In this document: one piece after another, positions 9,204 through 17,746 of the stretch | Position numbering within the stretch: the first letter of the stretch is position 1 | How the letters are laid out: every line of letters begins with the position of its first letter | Assembly (NCBI GenBank): GCA_963665785.1 | Contig: OY762456.1 | Location: forward strand, 496,001-560,000 | Reading direction: 5' to 3' | DNA from: UBA7455 sp026713185 | GTDB taxonomy: Bacteria > Pseudomonadota > Gammaproteobacteria > Pseudomonadales > Azotimanducaceae | DNA length: 64,000 nt | Program-made: the position numbers and the translations under genes | Notes under the pieces: generated by a model | Database searches by the model: none | What the model saw: the letters and a program-made list of their open reading frames with translations, nothing else | What the model was told of the DNA's origin: nothing

Positions 9204-10556
9204 ATGTTTGTGAGTAAGGTTTTTATTAAAACACATGGCTGTCAGATGAATGAATATGATTCATCGAGGATGGCTGATCTACTGCAGGAATCCCACGGAT
9301 ACCTGCAGACAGACAATGAGCAGGAAGCGGATTTACTGCTGCTGAACACCTGTTCCATCAGGGAAAAGGCTCAGGAGAAGGTGTTCCATCAGCTTGGCCG
9401 GTGGAAAAAGCTCAAGCAGGAAAATCCTGAATTGAAAATTGGCGTTGGTGGATGTGTCGCCAGCCAGGAAGGTTCCGCGATTGTACAACGCGCACCCTTT
9501 GTAGATCTTGTTTTTGGTCCACAGACACTGCACAGGCTGCCCGAAATGCTGGATTCTGCCGGGCAGAATCCTGTTGTTGATGTCACTTTCCCGGAGATAG
9601 AAAAGTTTGACCGGTTGCCGGAACCTTCCGTGCACGGACCTTCCGCCTATGTTTCCGTCATGGAAGGCTGCAGCAAGTACTGTACTTTCTGTGTCGTCCC
9701 CTACACCCGTGGTGAAGAGATGAGCCGGCCGTTGGGAGATGTATTGCGAGAAGTGCTTTCTCTGGTGGAAAGGAGCGTCCGGGAGATTGTTCTGCTGGGG
9801 CAGAATGTCAACGCCTACAGAGGCGATCTGAAGGATGGTGGTTACGCCGACCTGGCTTACCTGATTCGTGTTATTGCCACTATCGATGGTGTCGACCGCA
9901 TCCGCTATATCACTTCTCATCCGGTGGAATTTTCACAGAGCCTGATCGAGGTTTACCGTGATGTTCCGGAGCTGGTCAGTCATTTACATCTGCCTGTTCA
10001 AAGTGGTTCAGACAGAATTCTTGGGGCTATGAAGCGTGGACATACGGTGCTGGAGTACAAGTCAAAAATCCGGGCGTTGAGGAAGATCAGACCAGATATC
10101 AGTATGTCTTCTGATTTTATCATTGGATTCCCAGGTGAGACTGACGAGGATTTCAAGGCCACCATGGATCTGATTTCAGATATCGGTTTTGATCACTCTT
10201 TCAGTTTTATCTACAGTGCCCGTCCCGGTACACCTGCCGCGTCTCTGCCTGACGCAACGTCGATGTCGACCAAGAAAGACCGGCTTGCCGCTCTGCAATC
10301 CCGTATTCAACAACAGGCTCAACAAATCAGCCGGCGCATGGTGGGAACGATTGAGAATATCCTGGTCACGGACTTCTCAAAGAAAAACCCGGGCCAGCTT
10401 CAGGGGAGAACAGAAAACAACAGAGTGGTGAATTTTGCGTGTCTGGACGATAATCTGATCGGTCAATTCGCCAGGGTTGTCATTACCGATGCCCTGCCAA
10501 ATTCACTCAGAGGCAATCTACTTTCCTTTACATCCCGCAAACAAGGTATAATCTAA
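9204..10556 (+). CDS. miaB: tRNA-2-methylthio-N6-isopentenyladenosine synthase MiaB
   Basis: MiaB is a radical-SAM methylthiotransferase that adds the 2-methylthio group to i6A37 of tRNAs reading UNN codons. The N-terminal cluster domain begins 'VFIKTHGCQMNEYDSSRM'. The radical-SAM triad CSKYCTFC lies near residues 156-163 and is followed by 'VVPYTRGEEMSRP'. A TRAM-like RNA-binding domain ends the protein. The length (about 450 residues) is normal. The ATG at 9204 is my choice, though GTG 9210 would give a start more like that of homologues. It heads the miaB-phoH-ybeY-corC-lnt block. Confidence 0.96.
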   Translation: MFVSKVFIKTHGCQMNEYDSSRMADLLQESHGYLQTDNEQEADLLLLNTCSIREKAQEKVFHQLGRWKKLKQENPELKIGVGGCVASQEGSAIVQRAPFVDLVFGPQTLHRLPEMLDSAGQNPVVDVTFPEIEKFDRLPEPSVHGPSAYVSVMEGCSKYCTFCVVPYTRGEEMSRPLGDVLREVLSLVERSVREIVLLGQNVNAYRGDLKDGGYADLAYLIRVIATIDGVDRIRYITSHPVEFSQSLIEVYRDVPELVSHLHLPVQSGSDRILGAMKRGHTVLEYKSKIRALRKIRPDISMSSDFIIGFPGETDEDFKATMDLISDIGFDHSFSFIYSARPGTPAASLPDATSMSTKKDRLAALQSRIQQQAQQISRRMVGTIENILVTDFSKKNPGQLQGRTENNRVVNFACLDDNLIGQFARVVITDALPNSLRGNLLSFTSRKQGII

Positions 10557-10583
10557 CGTCATGGCGTTTTATACAGAATAAAT

Positions 10584-10817
10584 TTGGAAGCGAACCTTCA
10601 ACCCCACCAGATCAGCCTGGAACCCAACGACAGCCAGCAACTAGCCACTTTGTGCGGACCATTTGACGCACATCTGCGTCAAATAGAAAAAAGACTTGGC
10701 ATTACGATAAAGAATCGTGGCAACGATTTTCAGCTTTTTGGTGACAATAAAATAGTCAAAACCGCAGGAGAACTGCTGAACCACCTTTATCGGGAAGTTA
10801 TCCGGGGTACCCGGTGA
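10584..10817 (+). CDS. phoH: PhoH-like protein, N-terminal portion (split by frameshift)
   Basis: These 77 residues match the N-terminal KH-like part of PhoH/YbeZ proteins ('LEPNDSQQLATLCGPFDAHLRQIEKRLGI', here a TTG start). The frame ends at TGA 10815-10817. The downstream frame continues the protein exactly: shifting back one base after 'REVIRGT' reads 'PVTSDQVHLFLQES', the normal family continuation. One missing C in the CCC run at 10810-10812 would explain the split. The two parts add up to about 325 residues, the usual full length. Confidence 0.8.
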   Translation: MEANLQPHQISLEPNDSQQLATLCGPFDAHLRQIEKRLGITIKNRGNDFQLFGDNKIVKTAGELLNHLYREVIRGTR

Positions 10818-11560
10818 CATCTGACCAGGTCCATCTTTTCCTGCAGGAATCCTGTGTTGACGCCCTGGTCAGAAATGAAGCGGATGGCGCTAAAGATATT
10901 GTCTATACCAAGAAGAAAATGGTCAGGCCGCGTGGCGGAAATCAAATTGGCTATGTTCAATCAATCAAAAGTCACGATATCAATTTTGGCATCGGTCCGG
11001 CAGGTACGGGTAAGACTTACCTTGCCGTTGCCTGTGCGGTAGAGGCGTTTGAGCAGGAACGCATTCGTCGAATTCTGCTTGTCCGGCCAGCCGTTGAGGC
11101 AGGAGAGAAGCTGGGTTTTCTGCCCGGTGATCTCAGTCAGAAAATTGATCCATACCTGCGGCCACTTTACGATGCGCTATATGAATTGATCGGTTTTGAC
11201 AAGGTGGAGAAGCTGATCGAAAAGAATATCATTGAGGTTGCGCCGCTGGCCTACATGCGGGGGCGTACACTGAATGACTCCTTTATCATCATTGATGAGA
11301 GCCAGAACACGACTGTGGAGCAGATGAAGATGTTCCTGACCCGTATCGGATTTGGCTCGACAGTCGTCGTCACCGGTGATATCACACAGGTTGATCTGCC
11401 GAACAGCACGCGTTCCGGATTGCGTCAGGTTCTGGATGTTCTGGCGAATGTTCCAGGTATTTCCTTTACTCACTTTACGCCAAAGGATGTGGTTCGGCAT
11501 CCATTGGTCCAACGCATCGTAGAAGCCTACGAGCAACACGAAGAAAATGGCGGCTCCTGA
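10814..11560 (+). CDS. phoH: PhoH-like ATPase domain (YbeZ), C-terminal portion
   Basis: This portion holds the whole P-loop ATPase: Walker A 'GPAGTGKTYLAV', 'LLVRPAVEAGEKLGFLPGD', Walker B 'FIIIDESQNTT' and the 'VTGDITQVDLP' motif. YbeZ is thought to act with the RNase YbeY in rRNA maturation, and ybeY follows with a 14-bp overlap. A GTG at 10814 overlaps the TGA that ends the N-terminal part, so the ATPase domain might be made by translational coupling despite the frameshift. Whether the split is real, programmed or a sequencing error cannot be judged here. Confidence 0.9.
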   Translation: MTSDQVHLFLQESCVDALVRNEADGAKDIVYTKKKMVRPRGGNQIGYVQSIKSHDINFGIGPAGTGKTYLAVACAVEAFEQERIRRILLVRPAVEAGEKLGFLPGDLSQKIDPYLRPLYDALYELIGFDKVEKLIEKNIIEVAPLAYMRGRTLNDSFIIIDESQNTTVEQMKMFLTRIGFGSTVVVTGDITQVDLPNSTRSGLRQVLDVLANVPGISFTHFTPKDVVRHPLVQRIVEAYEQHEENGGS

Positions 11561-12056
11561 TCCTGTAAAGAGTGAAATACCAGATTATCCCGCGGTTGAC
11601 ATTCAATGGGGGATTGACCCTGAAGATTGTGCCGTGGATGAAATCAGTTTGACTGAATGGATTGTTTGCTGTGCGGACGAACTCTCCCTGCCCCGGGTTG
11701 AGGTATCGCTGAGGATTGTGAATTCCCGGGAGATGGCAGACCTGAACAAGCGCTATGGAAATACCCAAACCAGTACCAATGTCCTGTCTTTCCCCAATGG
11801 GATGAAAGATGAGTCCGGTTGTGAGTTGCTGGGTGATATAGCTGTCTGTTCGTCTGTTGTTCGTGCCGAGGCCACAGAACAAAACAAGTCCGAAGTAGAC
11901 CATTTTGCACATATGGTGGTCCACGGCCTGTTACATCTTTGTGGATATGATCATCATGTGGCTGGTGATGCAAAAAAAATGGAAACCATTGAGGTCAAAC
12001 TGTTGCAGAAACTTGGATTTAAAAACCCCTATTTCGAGATTGAATGCCATGAGTGA
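11547..12056 (+). CDS. ybeY: Endoribonuclease YbeY (rRNA maturation factor)
   Basis: YbeY is a metal-dependent RNase needed for 16S rRNA 3'-end maturation and ribosome quality control. The zinc-binding signature H-x3-H-x5-H is seen in 'HMVVHGLLHLCGYDH', and the family segment 'NTQTSTNVLSFP' is present. The length (169 residues) is normal. It overlaps phoH upstream by 14 bp and corC downstream by 8 bp, so it is translated within a tight operon. Confidence 0.96.
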   Translation: MAAPDPVKSEIPDYPAVDIQWGIDPEDCAVDEISLTEWIVCCADELSLPRVEVSLRIVNSREMADLNKRYGNTQTSTNVLSFPNGMKDESGCELLGDIAVCSSVVRAEATEQNKSEVDHFAHMVVHGLLHLCGYDHHVAGDAKKMETIEVKLLQKLGFKNPYFEIECHE

Positions 12057-12891
12057 AAACGACATAAACGATCAATCAAAATCCTGGCTGGAGAAGCTGT
12101 CGATGGCGTTCATCAACGAGCCCACATCCCGTGACGAGTTGATTTCACTGCTGCGCTCGGCACAACAGAGAGAACTGCTGGACGACGAAGCGCTTAGCAT
12201 CATCGAGGGCGCCATGACTGTTTCCAAAATGAAGACCCGTGAGATCATGGTGCCCCGGTCACAGGTGGTCTTTGTACAACTGGACATGACGCCGGAAGAA
12301 TTTTTGCCCTTGATCATCGATTCCGGTCACTCACGTTTTCCGGTTCTGGATGACGGCCCGGACAAGGTGGTGGGTATTCTGATGGCAAAGGATTTACTGC
12401 CTCTGGCGTTGAACAAGAACCGTATCCGCTTCAATATACGAGACATCCTGCGGAACTGTACCGCCATTCCGGAGAGCAAACCGGTGGATATACTGCTTCA
12501 GGACTTCAGGGAAAAGCGCAACCACATTGCGGTTGTATACGATGAGTATGCTAATATCTCCGGTATCGTCACCATTGAGGATGTCCTGGAGCAGATTATT
12601 GGAGATATAGAAGATGAGTATGATATCCATGAGGATGACTTCATTAAACAACACACGGATGGAAGTTATACCGTCAAGGCATTGACCCCCATAGAGGATT
12701 TCAATGAACATTTTGGGTGTCATTTCAGCGACAGGTATGTTGATACTGTTGGCGGTGTGGTTTTAGGCCAGTTCGGTCATCTGCCAAAACGCGATGAGAC
12801 GGTTGTGGTTGATGGTTTTAATTTCAAGGTGCTCAATGCGGACAGTCGTCGTATTCATTTACTGGAACTTGTTCTGACCAACGAAACATAA
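12049..12891 (+). CDS. corC: CorC/HlyC family CBS-domain protein
   Basis: The protein has two CBS domains ('VPRSQVVFVQLDMTPEEFL...GHSRFPVLDDGPDKVVGILMAKDLL' and 'KRNHIAVVYDEYANISGIVTIEDVLEQIIGDIEDEYD') and a C-terminal CorC_HlyC transporter-associated domain. CorC is linked to magnesium/cobalt efflux, but its exact action is unsettled. The ATG at 12049 lies within the end of ybeY (8-bp overlap) and gives 280 residues, the normal size. The longer open frame upstream, starting at 11905, merely overlaps ybeY. It is followed by lnt, the usual order. Confidence 0.93.
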   Translation: MSENDINDQSKSWLEKLSMAFINEPTSRDELISLLRSAQQRELLDDEALSIIEGAMTVSKMKTREIMVPRSQVVFVQLDMTPEEFLPLIIDSGHSRFPVLDDGPDKVVGILMAKDLLPLALNKNRIRFNIRDILRNCTAIPESKPVDILLQDFREKRNHIAVVYDEYANISGIVTIEDVLEQIIGDIEDEYDIHEDDFIKQHTDGSYTVKALTPIEDFNEHFGCHFSDRYVDTVGGVVLGQFGHLPKRDETVVVDGFNFKVLNADSRRIHLLELVLTNET

Positions 12892-12907
12892 CGCACCAGG
12901 TTTGCGA

Positions 12908-14434
12908 ATGCTGACGTCGATAATTCGCAGCCCTATGGCAGGGCATGGACTGGCCCTTGTTGCCGGTATGCTCTTTCCCCTCGCATTCGCGCCTTTTGAT
13001 CTGTGGATAATAGGCATTGTCTCGTTGATGGTGCTTGTTTTTTCTCTGGATACCGACAATGTCGGCTGGACAGTACTTCGTTATTACCTGTTTTCCATTG
13101 GCATGTACGGCGTTGGCGCCTCCTGGATTTTCGTTAGTATCAACACCTATGGCGGAGCTTCCGGCTTGCTGGCAGGAATGCTGGTCGCCTTGTTTGTCAC
13201 ACTCTATTCACTCACGGGTTTATTTGCGGCAGGGTTGCATCTGCTCATCGATAAAAGGCTCCGAATAGCGGTATTCCCCGCTGTCTGGGTTCTTCTGGAA
13301 TGGTTTCGCAGTTGGTTCCTGACTGGATTCCCATGGCTGTTTGCCGGGTACGGACATCTTGAAACGCCTCTTGCCGGGTTTGCACCGGTCACCGGTGTTT
13401 TGGGCCTGAGTTTCTTTTGTGTCCTGACTGCCGTGCTGCTCTATTCAACCGGGCTCAGGTTGCTGCGGGAAGACCGGAATGCCGGGACATTGTTTGGGAA
13501 GCTGGCCGGGAGCCGTTGGGCAGGTGTGGGTATTGTCATTGTTTTCTGGTGTGCCGGGTTGCTGATGGCAAGGATAGAGTGGGCAATACCTTTCAGGGAG
13601 AACGTGCAGGTTTCAGTGGTGCAGGGCAATATCGAGCAGCATACGAAATGGAGGCAGTCCATGATCCATCCGATATTGAACACCTACCTGACATTATCCA
13701 ACAAGGAATGGGGCCGTGAAATCATTGTCTGGCCGGAGGCTTCAATAACCCTGTTCAGGGAATCTGCGGGAAGTATACTGCGGGTACTGGACAAGCGTGG
13801 AAAGGAAGCTGGCGCCACGCTGGTACTTGGCATACCCGACCGGGATGAAGCCGGTCAGTTTCTCAATACCGCTGTATCCATTGGAGAGGGTGACGGCAGT
13901 TATATCAAGAGGCGTCTGGTGCCGTTTGGAGAATACGTACCCATGGAGGATCAACTTCGGGGATTGATTACCTTCTTCGACCTGCCGATGTCGCACAATC
14001 AGGCGGGACCATGGGATCAGATCCCGATGCTGGCCGGGACCATGAAGCTGTCTCTGTCCATCTGTTACGAAGTCGTGTATGCAGAACTGGTACGGAAAAC
14101 CGTGGATCGGCCGGATCTTTTTATCACCATTTCCAATGACACCTGGTTTGGACAGTCGATTGGTCCGGAACAACATCTGCAAATGGCTGCAATGCGCGCT
14201 TTGGAGAACGGACGCTGGATGATTCGTGCTACCAATAATGGCATCACGGCGCTGATCGATCACCAGGGGAAGGTTCAGGCACGTCTGTCATCGTTTGAAC
14301 CGGGTGTGTTGCGTGGCAGTGTCAGCATCATGAAAGGCGTAACACCCTACCATCAAATTGGACACTGGCCTGTACTGGTTTTGTCTTTTCTGATGATCGG
14401 GACAGGCATTTTCTGGCGAAAGAAATCCCGTTGA
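12908..14434 (+). CDS. lnt: Apolipoprotein N-acyltransferase
   Basis: Lnt adds the third acyl chain to outer-membrane lipoproteins at the periplasmic face of the inner membrane. About six N-terminal membrane helices are followed by a nitrilase-like domain with the Glu-Lys-Cys triad: Glu in 'IVWPEASIT' (about 276), Lys in 'IKRRLVPFGEYVPMED' (about 334) and Cys in 'LSICYEVVYAEL' (about 386). 'ISNDTWFGQSIGPEQHLQMA' is also typical. The start is ATG 12908, and a TTG just upstream is less likely. At 508 residues it is full length. Confidence 0.95.
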   Translation: MLTSIIRSPMAGHGLALVAGMLFPLAFAPFDLWIIGIVSLMVLVFSLDTDNVGWTVLRYYLFSIGMYGVGASWIFVSINTYGGASGLLAGMLVALFVTLYSLTGLFAAGLHLLIDKRLRIAVFPAVWVLLEWFRSWFLTGFPWLFAGYGHLETPLAGFAPVTGVLGLSFFCVLTAVLLYSTGLRLLREDRNAGTLFGKLAGSRWAGVGIVIVFWCAGLLMARIEWAIPFRENVQVSVVQGNIEQHTKWRQSMIHPILNTYLTLSNKEWGREIIVWPEASITLFRESAGSILRVLDKRGKEAGATLVLGIPDRDEAGQFLNTAVSIGEGDGSYIKRRLVPFGEYVPMEDQLRGLITFFDLPMSHNQAGPWDQIPMLAGTMKLSLSICYEVVYAELVRKTVDRPDLFITISNDTWFGQSIGPEQHLQMAAMRALENGRWMIRATNNGITALIDHQGKVQARLSSFEPGVLRGSVSIMKGVTPYHQIGHWPVLVLSFLMIGTGIFWRKKSR

Positions 14435-14499
14435 GGGGTTGGTTGCGTGTATCGTTCGGGTAGAATGGCCATCTTTTGAAACCTGACAGAAACAGCGAC

Positions 14500-16959
14500 A
14501 TGAGTGAGACACCCTACGAACCGAAGAAAGTGGAGTCTGATGTCCAGGCCCACTGGCAATCAGAACGTTCCTTTGAAGTCACTGAGAACTCTCAAAAGCC
14601 AAAGTTCTACTGTCTGTCGATGTTCCCGTATCCGAGTGGAAATCTGCATATGGGGCATGTGCGGAACTATACCCTGGGTGATGTCATTGGGCGTTTCAAG
14701 CGTCTGCAGGGCTACAATGTACTGCAACCCATGGGGTGGGATGCCTTTGGTCTTCCGGCTGAGAATGCAGCCATAAAAAACAATGTTCCTCCAGACCGCT
14801 GGACCCGGCAGAATATTGCAAATATGAAAACCCAGCTGCAGTCCATGGGCTTCTCCTACGACTGGAGCCGGGAATTTGCCACTTGTGATCCGGATTTCTA
14901 CCGTTGGGAACAGTGGTTCTTCAACAGAATGTTCAGGAAGGGGCTTGTTTACAAAAAAGCTGCCTGGGTTAACTGGGATCCCGTGGACCAGACTGTTCTG
15001 GCCAATGAGCAGGTCATCGATGGTCGTGGCTGGCGTTCCGACGCGCCGGTGGAAAGAAGGGAACTCAAACAGTGGTTTGTCAGAATCACTGATTATGCTG
15101 AAGAACTTCTTGAATATCTGGACAAAATGCCGGGTTGGCCGGACCAGGTCAAGATGATGCAGAGAAACTGGATCGGCCGGTCAGAGGGTATCAGGATTAC
15201 TTTCCGGCGGGACGGTGGCGACCCCATAGATGTTTATACAACGCGGCCTGATACATTAATGGGCGTTACCTGTGTTGTTGTGGCAGCGCAACACCCTGTT
15301 GCCGCAGAAGGAGCACTCGGCAACGAGCAACTGGCGGCATTCATCGAGAAATGCAATCAGGTCAAAGTCGCCGAAGCAGATATTGCGCGGCTGGAAAAGG
15401 AAGGCATGGACACGGGACTCGTTGTTGAGCACCCGGTGACGGGAGAATCCGTGCCGGTCTGGGTGGCAAATTTTGTTCTCATGGAATATGGCACGGGTGC
15501 GGTCATGTCTGTTCCCGGTCATGACCAGCGTGACTGGGAGTTTGCCAGAAAATACGGTTTACCCATCAGGCAGGTCATCGCGCCTGCACCGGGTTCCCCG
15601 GACGTTTGCGACCTGGACCTGCAGGCATATTTGACCAAGGGGGTGTTGGTCAACTCAGGTCCCTTCAATGGGATGGATTTTTATGAGTCATTCGAGGCGA
15701 TCGCACAGACACTGGAAAACAAGAATCTTGGTGAACGTCAGGTCAATTATCGTTTACGGGACTGGGGGATTTCCAGGCAACGATACTGGGGTTGCCCGAT
15801 TCCAGTCATCCACTGTGAAAATTGTGGTTCAGTGCCGGTACCGGATGAGGATTTGCCGGTCGTTTTACCCCTGGATGTGGCATTCGACGGCGTTGTGTCA
15901 CCGATAAAGAAAATGCCCGATTGGTATCGGTGTACCTGTCCCGAGTGTGGTGGACAAGCTGAACGGGAAACGGATACGTTCGACACATTCATGGATTCAT
16001 CCTGGTATTACGCCCGGTTTGCCTGCAGCAATTTTACGCAGGGTATGCTTGATGAACGTGCCAAATACTGGACGTCAGTGGATCATTATGTCGGTGGTGA
16101 AGAGCACTCCATACTGCACCTGTTATATGCGCGGTTTTTCCACAAGGTGATGCGGGACGAGGACCTTGTCGAATCCGATGAGCCTTTTGAGAAATTGCTG
16201 TTACTCGGTATGGTTCTTCAGAATGGCGTTAAAATGTCAAAATCGTCCGGCGAAGCAGGAGACCCTCAGCATTTACTGAATCAATACGGTGCTGATGCGG
16301 TGAGGATGGCAATGATGTTTTCCGCACCTCCGGAGCAATCCTTTGAGTGGTCGGAGCACGGGGTGGAATCCGCCAGCCGGTGGCTGCGAACAAGATTGTG
16401 GAATCGGGTGGTCAGTCATCAGGAACAGGGTCCTGCGACAAAGCTGGATGTAAATTGCCTGGATGATGCACAGAAAGGTCTGCGTAGAACAGCGCATGAA
16501 ACACTGGCCAGGGCGACTGATGTATACGACCGTCGATTGTCATTCAACACGGTGGTGGCTGCAGTGATGTCGTTGATGAATCAGCTCAACAGGTTTGAAG
16601 ACACTTCTGCCCAGGGACACGCTGTGGTCGAGGAAGCGTTGACGATAGCCGTGCTGGTAATGTCGCCCATCACACCGCATATATGTCACCAGTTGTGGTG
16701 GAAACTTAAACAGGAAAATCTCGATGACGCGCTCTGGATGGAAGTTGACGAACAGGCGCTTGAGAAACGCATCGTGGAGATTGTTGTTCAAATCAATGGC
16801 AAATTGCGTGGTAAACTTGAAGTATCACCGGATACACCCCGGGACGAGTTGGAAGCCCTGGCCATGCAAATCCCCAATATCCAGAATCACCTGGAAGGCA
16901 AGGAAATACATAAAGTGATCCATGTCCCCAACAGACTTTTCAACTTTGTTGTCAGGTGA
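14500..16959 (+). CDS. leuS: Leucyl-tRNA synthetase
   Basis: This class Ia synthetase charges tRNA-Leu. The HIGH motif is in 'YPSGNLHMGHVRNY' (about residues 43-56) and the KMSKS loop is 'KMSKSSGEAGDP' (about 578). The CP1 editing domain ('TTRPDTLMGVTCVVVAA', 'MSVPGHDQRDWEFA') and a zinc-like CxxC pair are present, and the anticodon-binding and C-terminal domains are complete (819 residues). ATG 14500 is chosen ('MSETPYEPKKVESDVQAHW'). Its stop TGA originally overlapped the lptE start, but a small element now separates them. Confidence 0.97.
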   Translation: MSETPYEPKKVESDVQAHWQSERSFEVTENSQKPKFYCLSMFPYPSGNLHMGHVRNYTLGDVIGRFKRLQGYNVLQPMGWDAFGLPAENAAIKNNVPPDRWTRQNIANMKTQLQSMGFSYDWSREFATCDPDFYRWEQWFFNRMFRKGLVYKKAAWVNWDPVDQTVLANEQVIDGRGWRSDAPVERRELKQWFVRITDYAEELLEYLDKMPGWPDQVKMMQRNWIGRSEGIRITFRRDGGDPIDVYTTRPDTLMGVTCVVVAAQHPVAAEGALGNEQLAAFIEKCNQVKVAEADIARLEKEGMDTGLVVEHPVTGESVPVWVANFVLMEYGTGAVMSVPGHDQRDWEFARKYGLPIRQVIAPAPGSPDVCDLDLQAYLTKGVLVNSGPFNGMDFYESFEAIAQTLENKNLGERQVNYRLRDWGISRQRYWGCPIPVIHCENCGSVPVPDEDLPVVLPLDVAFDGVVSPIKKMPDWYRCTCPECGGQAERETDTFDTFMDSSWYYARFACSNFTQGMLDERAKYWTSVDHYVGGEEHSILHLLYARFFHKVMRDEDLVESDEPFEKLLLLGMVLQNGVKMSKSSGEAGDPQHLLNQYGADAVRMAMMFSAPPEQSFEWSEHGVESASRWLRTRLWNRVVSHQEQGPATKLDVNCLDDAQKGLRRTAHETLARATDVYDRRLSFNTVVAAVMSLMNQLNRFEDTSAQGHAVVEEALTIAVLVMSPITPHICHQLWWKLKQENLDDALWMEVDEQALEKRIVEIVVQINGKLRGKLEVSPDTPRDELEALAMQIPNIQNHLEGKEIHKVIHVPNRLFNFVVR

Positions 16960-16968
16960 TGAGAGCCT
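16957..16968 (+). repeat. 12-bp direct repeat (left), probable target duplication
   Basis: TGATGAGAGCCT occurs here and at 17161-17172. It contains the leuS stop and an ATG, and the second copy supplies the present lptE start. The pair flanks the 192-bp insert 16969-17160, as expected for a target-site duplication. Confidence 0.7.
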
Positions 16969-17160
16969 GCCTCAATAACGAAGCTGTCCGCAGATGGCTT
17001 TGGGGCATTCATTTGCTTCAGCGTCTGCGCGTCCCTCCGGGATTCCCTCGCTTCCCCCGAGAGCCTGAAGTCTCTCTCCTCCAGCTCGGCGCTCCGACAT
17101 TATGCTTACGCAAACGAACACCCCAAAGCCATCTGCTGTATGTCGGGAATAGTGTGTGTT
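16969..17160. mobile_element. MITE-like hairpin element between leuS and lptE
   Basis: The insert contains inverted repeats at its flanks: GCAGATGGCTTTGGGG at 16990-17005 and its perfect complement at 17121-17136. The similarity extends to about 33 bp with five mismatches. It has no gene of its own. A truncated copy (25712-25770) matches 16990-17048 with one difference over 59 bp, which supports mobility. The transcript of this 147-bp core could fold into a long hairpin inside the leuS-lptE mRNA. The moving transposase is unknown. Confidence 0.7.
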
Positions 17161-17172
17161 TGATGAGAGCCT
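17161..17172 (+). repeat. 12-bp direct repeat (right), probable target duplication
   Basis: This is the second copy of TGATGAGAGCCT. The ATG at 17163 inside it is the start of lptE. Confidence 0.7.
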
Positions 17173-17744
17173 TCAGCGGGTTGGCAAAGAGCCTGCAGTG
17201 GGTATACAGATTCTTTCCGGTCTTCTGTTTATCGATAGTGCTGTCGGGTTGTGGATTTCATCTTCGTGGTGTCGAGATTGCAGTCGTTGATATAGGCACT
17301 GTGTACCTGGATGTCGGTAATGAGCATGGAGAAATAGAGCAACTGCTGTTGCGGCATTTTGAACGGAACAATGTTGAGGTTGTGACATCTCCTGAGAATG
17401 CCGCGTTTTCGCTCTATATATCAGAAGAACGCAATTACCGGCGACCTGTTGTCACGACGATGGATATCAGGGTAGCTGAATATGAAATTCGCCAGGAAGT
17501 CGACATTGAATTGAAGGCATCCAGCGGGCAATTGCTGGTTCCCATGGCTGTTATTTTTGCCGAACGAACCTATACCTTTGATGATGAGAATCTGGAAAGC
17601 AGTTCTGATGAAGAGGCGCTGTTGCTGCGCGAGATGCGCCAGGATCTGGTGCGACAGATTTTCTGGCGTATGAATACCACCATACGTAACGCCAGGGAGA
17701 GCCTTCAGCCGGTAGAGAGCCTTGTACCGGTAGAAAATCATTAG
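17163..17744 (+). CDS. lptE: LPS-assembly lipoprotein LptE
   Basis: LptE plugs the LptD barrel and helps place lipopolysaccharide in the outer membrane. The N-terminus is a lipoprotein signal peptide ending in the lipobox 'VLSGC' with Cys30, followed by 'GFHLRG', the usual mature start of LptE. The rest has the family's two-layer fold pattern ('EERNYRRPVVTTMDIRVAEYEIR', 'LLLREMRQDLVRQIFWRM'). A longer in-frame extension back to 16956 comes from the inserted hairpin element and is not native. The gene sits between leuS and holA, the normal order. Confidence 0.92.
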   Translation: MRAFSGLAKSLQWVYRFFPVFCLSIVLSGCGFHLRGVEIAVVDIGTVYLDVGNEHGEIEQLLLRHFERNNVEVVTSPENAAFSLYISEERNYRRPVVTTMDIRVAEYEIRQEVDIELKASSGQLLVPMAVIFAERTYTFDDENLESSSDEEALLLREMRQDLVRQIFWRMNTTIRNARESLQPVESLVPVENH

Positions 17745-17746
17745 CC

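Noticed and set aside
16956..17162. A 69-residue N-terminal extension of LptE
   Set aside because: It is encoded by the inserted hairpin element and would block the lipoprotein signal peptide.
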